From Bacteroidetes bacterium UBA7674 (lineage in GTDB: Bacteria; Bacteroidota; Bacteroidia; Chitinophagales; Chitinophagaceae), in NCBI GenBank assembly GCA_002483105.1, contig DLHG01000009.1:201598-265597 (forward strand): DNA of 64,000 bases, given 5' to 3'. Positions 41,910 through 50,252 of this stretch are shown one piece after another (positions within the stretch are counted from its first letter, which is position 1; each line of letters begins with the position of its first letter). The position numbers and the translations under genes were made by a program. The notes below the pieces were generated by a model. That model did no database searches. It was given only the letters and a program-made list of their open reading frames with translations, and was not told the DNA's origin.

Positions 41910-42950
41910 ATGAAGAAAATCCTTGTAACAGGCGGCTGCGGATACATAGGCGGGCATACAATCGTTGATCTGATAGAGAACGGATATAGTGTTATTTCTA
42001 TTGACGATCTTTCACGCGGATCGCTGCGGATGTTGGAAGGTATTGAGAAGATAACAGGCAAAGCCATTAAGAACTACAAGGTCAATCTCTGTGACCTGGA
42101 AGATACCGAAGCTATATTTATAGAGAACCCTGATATTTTAGGTGTGGTACATTTTGCCGCTTATAAATCTGTACCTGAATCGGTAGAACAACCATTAAAA
42201 TATTTCCGCAATAATATTAATTCGCTGGTGAACCTATTGCAATGCGCACAAACATACAACGTGAATAATTTTGTGTTCTCGTCGTCATGTTCTGTATATG
42301 GCAACGCGAAGGAATTGCCCGTAAGAGAAATGACTCCATTTGCAGAGCCTGAATCGCCTTATGCAAGGACCAAACAGATGGGTGAAGCTATCTGTCGCGA
42401 CTTTGGTGCTCAGAACAGGAATTTCAATGTGGCGCTGCTCAGGTATTTCAATCCTGTAGGAGCGCATCCCAGTGCTTTTATTGGAGAGCTACAAGAGCAA
42501 CCTGAGAACCTGGTACCTATCATCACCCAGACAGCAATAGGCAAACGCGCCAATATGGTAGTGTATGGTACTGACTATGACACCCGCGATGGCAGCTGTG
42601 TGCGCGACTACATTCATGTAATGGATATAGCTGCTGCGCATACCAAATCCCTGGAATGCATGATGGAAGGCCGTAATAAACAAAAGGCTGAAGTGTTTAA
42701 CCTGGGCACGGGTAATGGTGTTACTGTGCTGGAACTGATCAATGCATTTGAGAAAGTATCAGGGCAAAAGCTGAATTATAAAGTAGGGCCGCGCAGGCAT
42801 GGTGATGTGATAGAGATATACGCTGATAACCAGAAAGCCCGCGCAGTGCTGGGATGGGAAATAAAGTATAACCTCCATCAAATGATGGATACCGCATGGA
42901 AGTGGGAACAAACACTAAAGAAAGAAGCGGAGAAGATACATTTGAATTAA
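41910..42950 (+). CDS. galE: UDP-glucose 4-epimerase
   Basis: Interconverts UDP-glucose and UDP-galactose (or the N-acetyl forms) with bound NAD, for surface polysaccharides. The 346 residues have the Rossmann loop GGCGYIGG, HFAAYKSVPESVEQPLKYF, SSSCSVYG and YARTKQMGE (catalytic Tyr-x3-Lys), then RYFNPVGAHPS and RDYIHVMD. This order is diagnostic of GalE. I chose ATG at 41910; a GTG at 41907 is directly before it. Confidence 0.93.
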   Translation: MKKILVTGGCGYIGGHTIVDLIENGYSVISIDDLSRGSLRMLEGIEKITGKAIKNYKVNLCDLEDTEAIFIENPDILGVVHFAAYKSVPESVEQPLKYFRNNINSLVNLLQCAQTYNVNNFVFSSSCSVYGNAKELPVREMTPFAEPESPYARTKQMGEAICRDFGAQNRNFNVALLRYFNPVGAHPSAFIGELQEQPENLVPIITQTAIGKRANMVVYGTDYDTRDGSCVRDYIHVMDIAAAHTKSLECMMEGRNKQKAEVFNLGTGNGVTVLELINAFEKVSGQKLNYKVGPRRHGDVIEIYADNQKARAVLGWEIKYNLHQMMDTAWKWEQTLKKEAEKIHLN

Positions 42951-42954
42951 AAGC

Positions 42955-42976
42955 CCCTCCGCCCGCTAAGGGGGAA
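42955..42976 (+). repeat. C-rich hairpin (partial element)
   Basis: CCCCTCCGCCCGCTAAGGGGG just after galE; a shortened member of the C-rich family without the GCGAGT edge. Confidence 0.4.
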
Positions 42977-42994
42977 CTGCATTCATAAAAAATA

Positions 42995-43046
42995 GCCGAA
43001 GTAAATACTTCGGCTATATTGGGTCCAAGCAGATGCTTGAACCAGT
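42995..43046 (-). repeat. REP-like two-hairpin element, copy 3
   Basis: A 52-bp element: GCCGAAGTAAATACTTCGGC (perfect palindrome) then GGTCCAAGCAGATGCTTGAACC. It is the reverse complement of copy 2 with few changes. It lies between the convergent galE and nucleotidyltransferase genes. Confidence 0.85.
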
Positions 43047-43062
43047 AATAATATATTAAAAT

Positions 43063-43097
43063 GAGAAAGCCCACGGTGTCAAACCCTGGGCTTTCTC
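43063..43097. terminator. bidirectional terminator (galE / nucleotidyltransferase gene)
   Basis: GAGAAAGCCCA and TGGGCTTTCTC are the perfect arms of a stem around a CGGTGTCAAACCC loop, with T-rich sequence on the right. It lies in a convergent gap. Confidence 0.75.
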
Positions 43098-43118
43098 TTT
43101 TAGATTATGTGCCAGGTA

Positions 43119-44120
43119 TTACCCTAAGTCTATTTCTGTATTATCACCAATGTTGAGACTTTGGCTGAGACCACGTACATAGGCGTCGTTGCCTATGATG
43201 GATGAATGCAATACTACCTCTTCCAGTTCAGCATAAGAGCCTATGATGGAATCCTTAATGATGGAAGAATCAATAGTAGTGTACTCACCGATAGTAACGT
43301 TAGGGCCAATGATGGAGTTGTATATCTTGCAACCTTCCGCAATGCTAACCGGCTGTATGATCACCGTAGTGTCGAATGGATATTTTACGGGCTCTGTTAG
43401 TTCGTCGTTCTGTTGTTTCAGCAAGATAGCATTGGTAGAGAGTAATGTTTCCTTCTTGCCACAGTCGAACCAGTTGTTGACTCGGAAGGCATTGAAATGT
43501 ATTCCCTGCTCTATCATGTACTGCAATGCATTGGTGAGGTGGTATTCCCCTTCCTCCTCATCTATGCGTTCGTTCATGTGTTTGGAAAGCGCTTCATAGA
43601 GCTTCCTGGCCTCCTTAATGTAATAGATGCCCACCATTGCCATATTAGACTTAGGTATCAATGGCTTTTCCACCACTTTCAGCACTTTATCATCATCACC
43701 CAGTTCGGCTACACCGAAGCTACGGGGGTCATCTACCTTACGCACACCTATCTGGGAAATTTTGCTTCCCAGTATTTCCCGCACATTGTAATCGCATACG
43801 GTATCGCCCAATACGATCATCACCTCTTCGTCCTGAACGGCTTCTTTGGTAAGATATATGGCATGGCCTGTACCACGTCGGTCGTTTTGGGTAATAAGTG
43901 TATAATTGAGGTTAGGGTAAGTCTTGGCTATGTAACGTTGGATTTTTTCGCCCAGGTATCCTATCACGAATACAAACTCCGTAACGCCTGCGTCTGATAG
44001 CTGGTCAACTATGACGCTAAGGATGGTTTTGCCAGCTATAGGGATAAGCGCTTTAGGCTGGGTATATGTAAGCGGACGAAGTTTGGTACCTGCCCCTGCT
44101 ACCGGAATGATTGCTTTCAC
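43119..44120 (-). CDS. sugar-phosphate nucleotidyltransferase
   Basis: A 333-residue NDP-sugar pyrophosphorylase-type enzyme. The nucleotide-binding start AGAGTKLRPLTYTQPKAL is a clear variant of GxGxRLxPLTxxxPK. TQNDRRGTGHA and VLGDTVCD (metal Asp) follow. The C-terminal part is a left-handed beta-helix of hexapeptide-like repeats (SIIGPNVTIGEYTTI, SIIKDSIIG). The design fits long-form glucose-1-phosphate thymidylyl/uridylyltransferases. The exact sugar and nucleotide are not clear. It is single on its strand, probably for surface sugars alongside galE. Confidence 0.87.
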   Translation of the reverse strand: MKAIIPVAGAGTKLRPLTYTQPKALIPIAGKTILSVIVDQLSDAGVTEFVFVIGYLGEKIQRYIAKTYPNLNYTLITQNDRRGTGHAIYLTKEAVQDEEVMIVLGDTVCDYNVREILGSKISQIGVRKVDDPRSFGVAELGDDDKVLKVVEKPLIPKSNMAMVGIYYIKEARKLYEALSKHMNERIDEEEGEYHLTNALQYMIEQGIHFNAFRVNNWFDCGKKETLLSTNAILLKQQNDELTEPVKYPFDTTVIIQPVSIAEGCKIYNSIIGPNVTIGEYTTIDSSIIKDSIIGSYAELEEVVLHSSIIGNDAYVRGLSQSLNIGDNTEIDLG

Positions 44121-44227
44121 AAAAAAGTAATTTTATAACAATGTCCTATACTATTGATACATTGTTTTCCGGAGTGAAATTACTATAAATTGGCTGTATT
44201 AGTGTTGATTATCAACAGATATAACCA

Positions 44228-44257
44228 TAAAAAAACGCAGGGACCAGCCCTGCGTTC
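44228..44257 (-). terminator. rho-independent terminator of the small secreted protein gene
   Basis: On the minus strand ACGCAGGGCTGGTCCCTGCGT followed by TTTTTTT, about 20 bp after the stop at 44277. Confidence 0.85.
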
Positions 44258-44276
44258 TGTATAAAAAAATTAGAGA

Positions 44277-44654
44277 CTAGTATAAAGCAGCGAAGTCGTC
44301 AAACTTAGCTTTAATAGCATTTTTGTTAGCCATCATGCTCGAAGCCAGGTTCATGATATCAGAATAGATCGTTTGCTTGGTGATCTGAACGTTCATCAGC
44401 GACTGTTGCGTATTTTGGTTCGGAGCATTTACGATATGATATTTATCAACAGCGAAATTGCTGATAAACATAGGTTTCAGGTCTTCGAAATCTTGCTGAG
44501 CCAGGTTAAGCTGGTTAGCATTGAGGTGATTGTACATTGCCATGTATTTAGCAACAAAAACCGCCTGGGTTTGTTCAGATGGCGGAGTGTTCTGCGCCAA
44601 AGCAGCCACAGATGATGTGATAAATAGTAAGCAAACAAGTAATATGCGTTTCAT
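44277..44654 (-). CDS. small secreted protein of unknown function
   Basis: A 125-residue protein with a clear signal peptide (MKRILLVCLLFITSSVAALAQ). The mature part is about 104 residues, mostly helical with an all-polar, Asn/Gln-rich composition (YNHLNANQLNLAQQDFEDLKP, NAPNQNTQQSLMNVQITKQT) and no cysteine. No family recognised. It has its own terminator and lies between the UbiD decarboxylase and the nucleotidyltransferase genes, reading in the same direction. It is probably periplasmic or released. Confidence 0.72.
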   Translation of the reverse strand: MKRILLVCLLFITSSVAALAQNTPPSEQTQAVFVAKYMAMYNHLNANQLNLAQQDFEDLKPMFISNFAVDKYHIVNAPNQNTQQSLMNVQITKQTIYSDIMNLASSMMANKNAIKAKFDDFAALY

Positions 44655-44699
44655 TTATTTTAATTTTAATAAAGTTACAAATTTATTTCAAAAACTCAA

Positions 44700-46613
44700 T
44701 TATTCACTCTCTAAGACAGCTGCTTCTACCCCATATAGTTGGGTCAGATACTTCAAAGAAGGTGAATTTATTTTTTCACCAAGTCTTAATTCCGGCCATT
44801 TTTTGTCCACAGCCGCTATGGTGGCTTCGTCAGCCGCTATAATGTTTGGCCAGGGACGGTCAAAACCGTCAAACTTTTTTGTTTTCCGTGTTCCGTCGAG
44901 CCCTAGGATGTTTTTTCTGCTTCCTCCGTACAAATGGTCGCGCTTTGGATCCAGGTTATTACAGTGTCTCCAAAGTACATCCGCTATATCATTCACTAAA
45001 ACAGTGTGTTCAACATATAGAATCATTTTAATGGATGATATTTCAGGCAGTTTGCACAGTTTTTCATGCAGTTCAGCCATATGTCCTGGCCTGTCCTTCT
45101 CGACGCTCATCAATAACACCGGGATCGCCCATTTTTCGGCTAATTGTTCATTAATTCCCTTTATTTCCGGGAATTGAGCCATTATTTTGCCCTTTTCGAA
45201 GCTTTTATCCCATACATAGGGTTCTAAAGGCTCCGATATTTCCTCTTCCCATTTCTTCGTCCCGTCAATACACATCTTTCCGCCAAATCCCAGTTTACTG
45301 CAACTATGGTCCAGCACATCCATAGGCCCCTGGCTAAAATAAACATCAGTAGCCGGATTTAAGTTATTAAACACATACTGTGCCAGTTCTTTGTAGTTGC
45401 TGATATCTGTTTCCCCATCGGAGATGACCAGTATCTTATTGAACATCATTTGGCCTGCTCCCCACATAGCATTCATTACCTTCTGTCCTTGCCCGGCGTA
45501 TTCTTTTTCGATGCTTGTGATGACCAGGTTGTGGAATACACCTTCTATGGGCATATTCATGTCTTTGATCTCAGGCACCATGGTCATCTTGATAGGCGCG
45601 AGGAAGATACGTTCGGTAGCTTTACCCAGCCATGCATCCTCTTGCGGAGGTATGCCCACGATAGTGGCAGGGTAAATTGCGTCCTTCTTGTGCGTGATGG
45701 CAGTAACATGGAAGCGCGGATAAAAGTCGGGTAGAGAATAATACCCGGTATGATCGCCGAAGGGCCCTTCCCATATTAGCTCCTCATCCACATCCACATA
45801 ACCTTCAATAATGAAATCGGCATCCGATGGGACTTCTATATCAGGTTGGGTGATACACTTCACCAGTTCCACACGCTTCTTACGCAGGAAACCGGCCAAC
45901 ATGTATTCATCCACATTTTCCGGAAGCGGAGCGGTGGCGCTGTAAGTATATATCGGGTCGCCGCCAATGGCTACAGCCACAGGCATACGCTTGATGCCGA
46001 GTTTCTTGTATTCGTTAAAGTGCTTTGCAGATACCTTGTGCTTGTGCCAGTGCAGTGCCGTCATGTCTTTCTCAAACACCTGCATGCGGTACATGCCTAT
46101 GTTGCGGATACCATTGTTCGGGTCTTTGGTATGAATAGCGGGCAGTGTGATGAACCTGCCGCCATCCTTAGGCCAGCATTTAAGTATTGGTAGCTTGTCG
46201 AGGTCGGGTGTAGACATTACCACTTCCTGGCAAGCACCGCGGCCGCTTACTACTTTAGGCATCCAAGAGGCGAACTTGCTCAGTTGCGGGAGCATTGCCA
46301 ATTTTTCCAGTAAGCCTGCTTTAGGACCGGTAAGTTTTTTGAACAATTCTTCTATGTCGCGCGCTACCTGGTCGAGATCGTTTACGCCCAGTGCCATGCA
46401 CATACGGCGTTCACTACCCATAGAGTTGATGAGCAAGGGAAACTCTGTACCTGTATTCTCAAAAAGTAAAGCCTTATTCCTGTCGGGTGTTTTGGAAACT
46501 CTGTCTGTTATCTCCGCTATTTCCAATACGGGATCTACGAAAGTGGTGATACGCACCAATTCGCCCGCCGCATCCAGCTTATCTACAAACTCCCTTAATG
46601 ATTTATATGCCAT
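44700..46613 (-). CDS. UbiD family decarboxylase, probably menaquinone biosynthesis
   Basis: A 637-residue prenylated-FMN-dependent decarboxylase. UbiD hallmarks are RNIGMYRMQVF (prFMN phosphate loop), WHKHK, WEGPFGDHTGYYS (catalytic Glu region) and IEKEYAGQG. It is longer than E. coli UbiD (497), fitting the group assigned to the futalosine (Mqn) route of menaquinone synthesis. That route is common in Bacteroidota, but no other mqn gene is in the window. A UbiX-type flavin prenyltransferase must be encoded elsewhere. Confidence 0.85.
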   Translation of the reverse strand: MAYKSLREFVDKLDAAGELVRITTFVDPVLEIAEITDRVSKTPDRNKALLFENTGTEFPLLINSMGSERRMCMALGVNDLDQVARDIEELFKKLTGPKAGLLEKLAMLPQLSKFASWMPKVVSGRGACQEVVMSTPDLDKLPILKCWPKDGGRFITLPAIHTKDPNNGIRNIGMYRMQVFEKDMTALHWHKHKVSAKHFNEYKKLGIKRMPVAVAIGGDPIYTYSATAPLPENVDEYMLAGFLRKKRVELVKCITQPDIEVPSDADFIIEGYVDVDEELIWEGPFGDHTGYYSLPDFYPRFHVTAITHKKDAIYPATIVGIPPQEDAWLGKATERIFLAPIKMTMVPEIKDMNMPIEGVFHNLVITSIEKEYAGQGQKVMNAMWGAGQMMFNKILVISDGETDISNYKELAQYVFNNLNPATDVYFSQGPMDVLDHSCSKLGFGGKMCIDGTKKWEEEISEPLEPYVWDKSFEKGKIMAQFPEIKGINEQLAEKWAIPVLLMSVEKDRPGHMAELHEKLCKLPEISSIKMILYVEHTVLVNDIADVLWRHCNNLDPKRDHLYGGSRKNILGLDGTRKTKKFDGFDRPWPNIIAADEATIAAVDKKWPELRLGEKINSPSLKYLTQLYGVEAAVLESE

Positions 46614-46661
46614 GCTAATAAAGTAGGTTGCGAAGTTACGGAATGATGAGGGGTATAAAAC

Positions 46662-46690
46662 AAAAAAGCCCCATGAGTAGGGGCTTTTTA
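46662..46690 (-). terminator. rho-independent terminator of the subtilase gene
   Basis: AAAAAAGCCCC ATGAGTA GGGGCTTTTT has a 10-bp stem with T-run on the minus strand, about 20 bp after the stop at 46710. The A-run on the plus strand also gives some bidirectional potential, but no plus-strand gene ends here. Confidence 0.85.
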
Positions 46691-46709
46691 AACATATTTG
46701 ACAATAAGA

Positions 46710-48968
46710 TTATTCTATAGTCATCTTAATGGTCACAGAGCCTGTAAGTGACGTCAGTTTAGTGAAGTAAACACCCTTCGGAACCTGCTGCATATTGATG
46801 CTTGTGCTGTTGCTGCCGGTAGTTACATTCCAATCGCGGGCAATGATCTTAGCGCCGGAGATATTGAAGACCTCCAGCTTTACTGTTTCATTCTTGGTAG
46901 AAGCATAGTCGATATTGTAGTTGCCTTTACTTGGGTTAGGGTAGAGGATGCAATTCAGTTTTTCACCTTGCGTGGCAATCGTTCGAATGCCTAAAGTTTC
47001 CAGTACACGGAGAACGGCCTGGTAGGCGTTGATCTTGCCGAAGCCCCAGATGTTGCTGCCCTGCGGCGGGATTGTGCCGGTGAAATTATCGAGGATGGCA
47101 GTTTCTTTCATTACTGTAATAGCCTGGGCAGGAGTGAGTGTAGGATGTACCTGTAGCATCAAGGCCACTATACCCGCAACAGCAGGAGATGACATAGACG
47201 TGCCCATAAGCATAGCATTCTGGTATGTTCGGCCATTAGTATGAACGTAAGAACTTACTACATCTTCGTAGCCGGAGCTTGTAACAAGTGCGAAGTTGGT
47301 GTCGTAACTGCTTACTGAAGATCCCAGTACCAGTCCCGGACCTGTAATGTCGGGTTTCGTTCTTCCATCAACAGTTGGGCCGCGGCTACTGAATGGTGCG
47401 ATATTGCCTTTTGCAACATAGCCCGTGTAGCTTACTGTGTTGCCCGAAATATTGGTAAAGATATTTTTAGAAGCATATGCACCTACGGCAATAGCAGAAA
47501 CAGTTGAAGCCATATCGCCCACTGTCAGATCAGTGTTGCCAGGCAGTATTGGTGTGATGCCCGGGTATTGCTGGAAGCCACCATAGTAGCCTGTCTTGTC
47601 TTTTACATAGCCTGTCCACATATGTACTGTACCCACATCGGCAGTGAGTGAGAGCAGTATCATGTTGTTGGTTTTGTTATAGATATCAACGAATACGCGA
47701 GGCTTATCATTGTAAGTAGCTGAGTCGGTAACGATGGTGAAAAAACAAGTGTCGCCGTTCTGGCCGATGAGGTAGCTCATATATGCTCCATAGGAACTAT
47801 CTCCTGTGCAATAAGCAATGGTACTAGCCACTGTTGTTGCGCCATCGTTCAGGCTGGCTTGCAGGCAAAAACTATTACCCACTTCGCCCCATGCGTCCAA
47901 CCAGGCTCTTTTTTCAGTACCTACTAAAGGTAAATTCAGCACTGTCTTGATGAGGGTATCGGGAGAGTTGAACGTTCTATTGAAGTGTACGAGGTTTTGG
48001 CCGTTATTACCTGCTGAGCAAACAAATATTTTACCCGGGCCTGTAAGGTTATCGCAAGCCTGACTGAAAAGAGAAGTGCCATCGTGAGGGCCAACAGTAC
48101 ATCCCCAGCTAAGGTTAGCCACGGCAGGCTTTCCCTGCACTGCTGCATAGTTGAAGATATAGTTCATGCCATCAATGATGTCGGTCATTCCGGTGCTTGT
48201 CCATTGTTCTGCAGCCGGCGTGATGCCAACTAATACCAGGTCGCTTTCGTAAGCCATACCCCTGTATCGGCTGTGACTTGGGTCGCCGCCAAATCCTGAA
48301 CCTGCGGCAATACCCGCTACATGCGCGCCGTGAGAGAAATGGTATGCATCGGTCTCCGCAGCGAACATAGATGCAGGTGTAGATAACTCATTTCCGTAGA
48401 AAAAACCTGAAGGCGGATTGCCCGGCTTTTTCTGTTCCCATATTTTTTTCACTCTTAGCGTACTGCCTAAAGTATCGAGCAAGCTCACCTGTGTATAATC
48501 GAAACCAGCATCTATAATGCCGACCACTACATTTTTGCCGCTGTACGGCATTGGCAGATTGATGCCTGCATGTACATAGTCCACATGTGTCTTAACACGC
48601 GCAGTATCCATAGTAGAGAAAACCGGCTCGTCGAATTGTATGTAAGAGATACCATCTGTATTCACAAACGCATTCACACTGGTGAGGGGAACCTGCACGG
48701 TCCATATGTCGCCCGCTTTAGTGCCTACATTAGCACCCATAGCAGTAAGCGATGCTTCTGTAACAGAACCCGCTTTAATGAGCGCGCTGATATACACAGT
48801 ATTGTTTGCGCCAATCTTATAAACATATCCCGGCAAAGGAGTGGTCTTGCCTACCTTCTCAGACTGCATTAAGAATAACTTTGTTTGCGGAGAAAGTTTT
48901 GGCTTTTGCGCAAAGACAGGATTCAATAATAAAACAGCAACTAAGAGCGTGAAGAGCTTCTTCATCAT
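46710..48968 (-). CDS. secreted S8 subtilisin-like protease with type IX sorting domain
   Basis: A 752-residue exported protease. The signal peptide ends at about residue 20 (NPVFAQ), followed by a pro-region. The catalytic triad is D153 (GIIDAGFDY), H213 (SHGAHVAGIAAG) and the Ser in GTSMSSPAVAG (about residue 590). Between His and Ser is a long insertion of about 370 residues holding a beta-rich domain. The end is a type IX A-type sorting domain (LYPNPSKGNYNIDY ... GVYFTKLTSLTGSVTIKMTIE). It is probably secreted by the Por system to degrade extracellular protein. ATG at 48965 is an equal start. Confidence 0.92.
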   Translation of the reverse strand: MMKKLFTLLVAVLLLNPVFAQKPKLSPQTKLFLMQSEKVGKTTPLPGYVYKIGANNTVYISALIKAGSVTEASLTAMGANVGTKAGDIWTVQVPLTSVNAFVNTDGISYIQFDEPVFSTMDTARVKTHVDYVHAGINLPMPYSGKNVVVGIIDAGFDYTQVSLLDTLGSTLRVKKIWEQKKPGNPPSGFFYGNELSTPASMFAAETDAYHFSHGAHVAGIAAGSGFGGDPSHSRYRGMAYESDLVLVGITPAAEQWTSTGMTDIIDGMNYIFNYAAVQGKPAVANLSWGCTVGPHDGTSLFSQACDNLTGPGKIFVCSAGNNGQNLVHFNRTFNSPDTLIKTVLNLPLVGTEKRAWLDAWGEVGNSFCLQASLNDGATTVASTIAYCTGDSSYGAYMSYLIGQNGDTCFFTIVTDSATYNDKPRVFVDIYNKTNNMILLSLTADVGTVHMWTGYVKDKTGYYGGFQQYPGITPILPGNTDLTVGDMASTVSAIAVGAYASKNIFTNISGNTVSYTGYVAKGNIAPFSSRGPTVDGRTKPDITGPGLVLGSSVSSYDTNFALVTSSGYEDVVSSYVHTNGRTYQNAMLMGTSMSSPAVAGIVALMLQVHPTLTPAQAITVMKETAILDNFTGTIPPQGSNIWGFGKINAYQAVLRVLETLGIRTIATQGEKLNCILYPNPSKGNYNIDYASTKNETVKLEVFNISGAKIIARDWNVTTGSNSTSINMQQVPKGVYFTKLTSLTGSVTIKMTIE

Positions 48969-49040
48969 ATTTATTTAATAGGGTATAAAAATAAAGCTAA
49001 ATAATGATATAAGGACTTAACAGCGTAATATTAAAGGCTT

Positions 49041-49048
49041 TAGCTTTG
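49041..49048 (+). promoter_or_regulatory. -7-like promoter motif of the YiiX-like gene
   Basis: TAGCTTTG, 7 bp before the ATG at 49056; the leader would be very short. Confidence 0.35.
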
Positions 49049-49055
49049 CCCTCCG

Positions 49056-49688
49056 ATGAGAATAAAGACCAACCTATGCAACCAGACGGGGATGTGCCTG
49101 CTTGCCATAATTGTGTCATTTATGTGCGGGTGCCGGGAAGAGCGAAATGAAGAAGTGAGAGAGGGGATAACAGATTCCCTTATTTCTCAGCTTAAACAAG
49201 GCGACCTGGCACTACGCAGGGGCAGAGATGTGGCCAGCTATATGATCAGCCAGGCGAATGTGGCGGATAAAAGCTATTCCCATTGCGGACTGGTGCAGAT
49301 AGAGCAGGGATATCCGTTCGTGTATCATTTTATCAATGGGCAGGATAGGGACGGGCTGGTTCGGGATTCCGCCGCAGTGTTCTTTTCTCCTGAGCAGAAT
49401 AGCCTTGCGGCAGTAATGCGTTATGGCATGACGACGGCACAGCAGGAAGAACAGGCCGCGCTTATAAAACAGTATTACAGCAAGCAGCCAGGTTTTGATA
49501 TGAGCTTTGATACTCATACAGGCGATAAACTCTACTGTTCGGAATTTGTATATAGGGTGATGAATGCTGTAATGAATGACAACACCTATATAAAACCCGC
49601 GATGAGAAAAGGGTTCGCTTACATACCGGTTGACCGGCTGTATGCTGATAATATAGCAATAGCCATTTGGCAAATGCGCTTTAAATAA
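49056..49688 (+). CDS. YiiX/NlpC-P60-like permuted papain-fold lipoprotein
   Basis: A 210-residue protein with a lipoprotein-type start: hydrophobic stretch, then FMCGC (lipobox-like, Cys about residue 24). The rest has KQGDLALRRGRD, YSHCGLVQ and KLYCSEFVYRVMN. These match the permuted papain-fold YiiX/YebB amidase-like family, with the catalytic Cys in YCSEF and the His in SHCG. Substrates may be peptidoglycan-derived or lipid amides. A DUF4878-like lipoprotein gene follows after 26 bp with its own -7-like motif at 49689-49696. Confidence 0.78.
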   Translation: MRIKTNLCNQTGMCLLAIIVSFMCGCREERNEEVREGITDSLISQLKQGDLALRRGRDVASYMISQANVADKSYSHCGLVQIEQGYPFVYHFINGQDRDGLVRDSAAVFFSPEQNSLAAVMRYGMTTAQQEEQAALIKQYYSKQPGFDMSFDTHTGDKLYCSEFVYRVMNAVMNDNTYIKPAMRKGFAYIPVDRLYADNIAIAIWQMRFK

Positions 49689-49696
49689 TAACTTTG
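49689..49696 (+). promoter_or_regulatory. -7-like promoter motif of the DUF4878-like gene
   Basis: TAACTTTG immediately follows the YiiX-like gene's stop and lies 18 bp before the next ATG. Confidence 0.35.
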
Positions 49697-49714
49697 ACGC
49701 TCTAATCATTACTT

Positions 49715-50218
49715 ATGAAGAAGATATCTTTGATAGCCCTTGCCGCAGTATTGTTCATGATAACTTCCTGCACAGGAGGCGATGCGGAAAAAACTGCGGA
49801 AAAATGGCTGACCGCCTTCTGGCACCTGGACTATGATGCCGCGGAAGAATATTCTACTAAGGAAACCATAGATGTACTGAAGTTATTTAAGTCTCTGGAC
49901 GACAAGGTGCTTTCTGACTCAGCCATGGCAGAGGCAAAGAAGGTAAAAGTGAAAATAAAGAATGTAGCTGAAGAAGGCGATAATGCAACAGTGACTTACA
50001 CTACCAGTATATTACAGGAAGATCAAACTATCTTCCTGGTGAAAGAGAAAGGCCAATGGCTGGTGCAGCTGACCAAAGAAGGGGTGTTTGGAGAAAAAAA
50101 CACTTATGCTGATCCTGATTTTGACCCCAATGTAGTGGCAGATACTACTACCACGCACGTATCAGGAGATACCTCGGCAGCCGACGTAAATTCATCAACA
50201 GAAAATGCTCCCAAATAG
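49715..50218 (+). CDS. DUF4878-like lipoprotein
   Basis: A 167-residue lipoprotein: the signal LAAVLFMITSC gives an acylated Cys at about residue 19. Residues about 25-125 resemble the NTF2-like/lumazine-binding DUF4878 domain (AEKTAEKWLTAFWHLDYDAAEEYSTKE ... KVKIKNVAEEGDNATVTYTT ... VKEKGQWLVQLTKEG). The tail from 125 on is an acidic, Asp/Thr/Ser-rich segment, probably disordered and surface-exposed. The family's role is unknown. The stop codon is inside the terminator hairpin. Confidence 0.75.
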   Translation: MKKISLIALAAVLFMITSCTGGDAEKTAEKWLTAFWHLDYDAAEEYSTKETIDVLKLFKSLDDKVLSDSAMAEAKKVKVKIKNVAEEGDNATVTYTTSILQEDQTIFLVKEKGQWLVQLTKEGVFGEKNTYADPDFDPNVVADTTTTHVSGDTSAADVNSSTENAPK

Positions 50219-50232
50219 GGAGCATTTTTTTA
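50204..50232 (+). terminator. terminator overlapping the DUF4878-like stop codon
   Basis: AATGCTCCC AAATA GGGAGCATT has a 9-bp stem followed by TTTTTT. The TAG stop (50216-50218) falls in the loop/stem boundary, so a translating ribosome would disturb the hairpin. Confidence 0.82.
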
Positions 50233-50252
50233 TCAGGAATATTTCAAATCTC

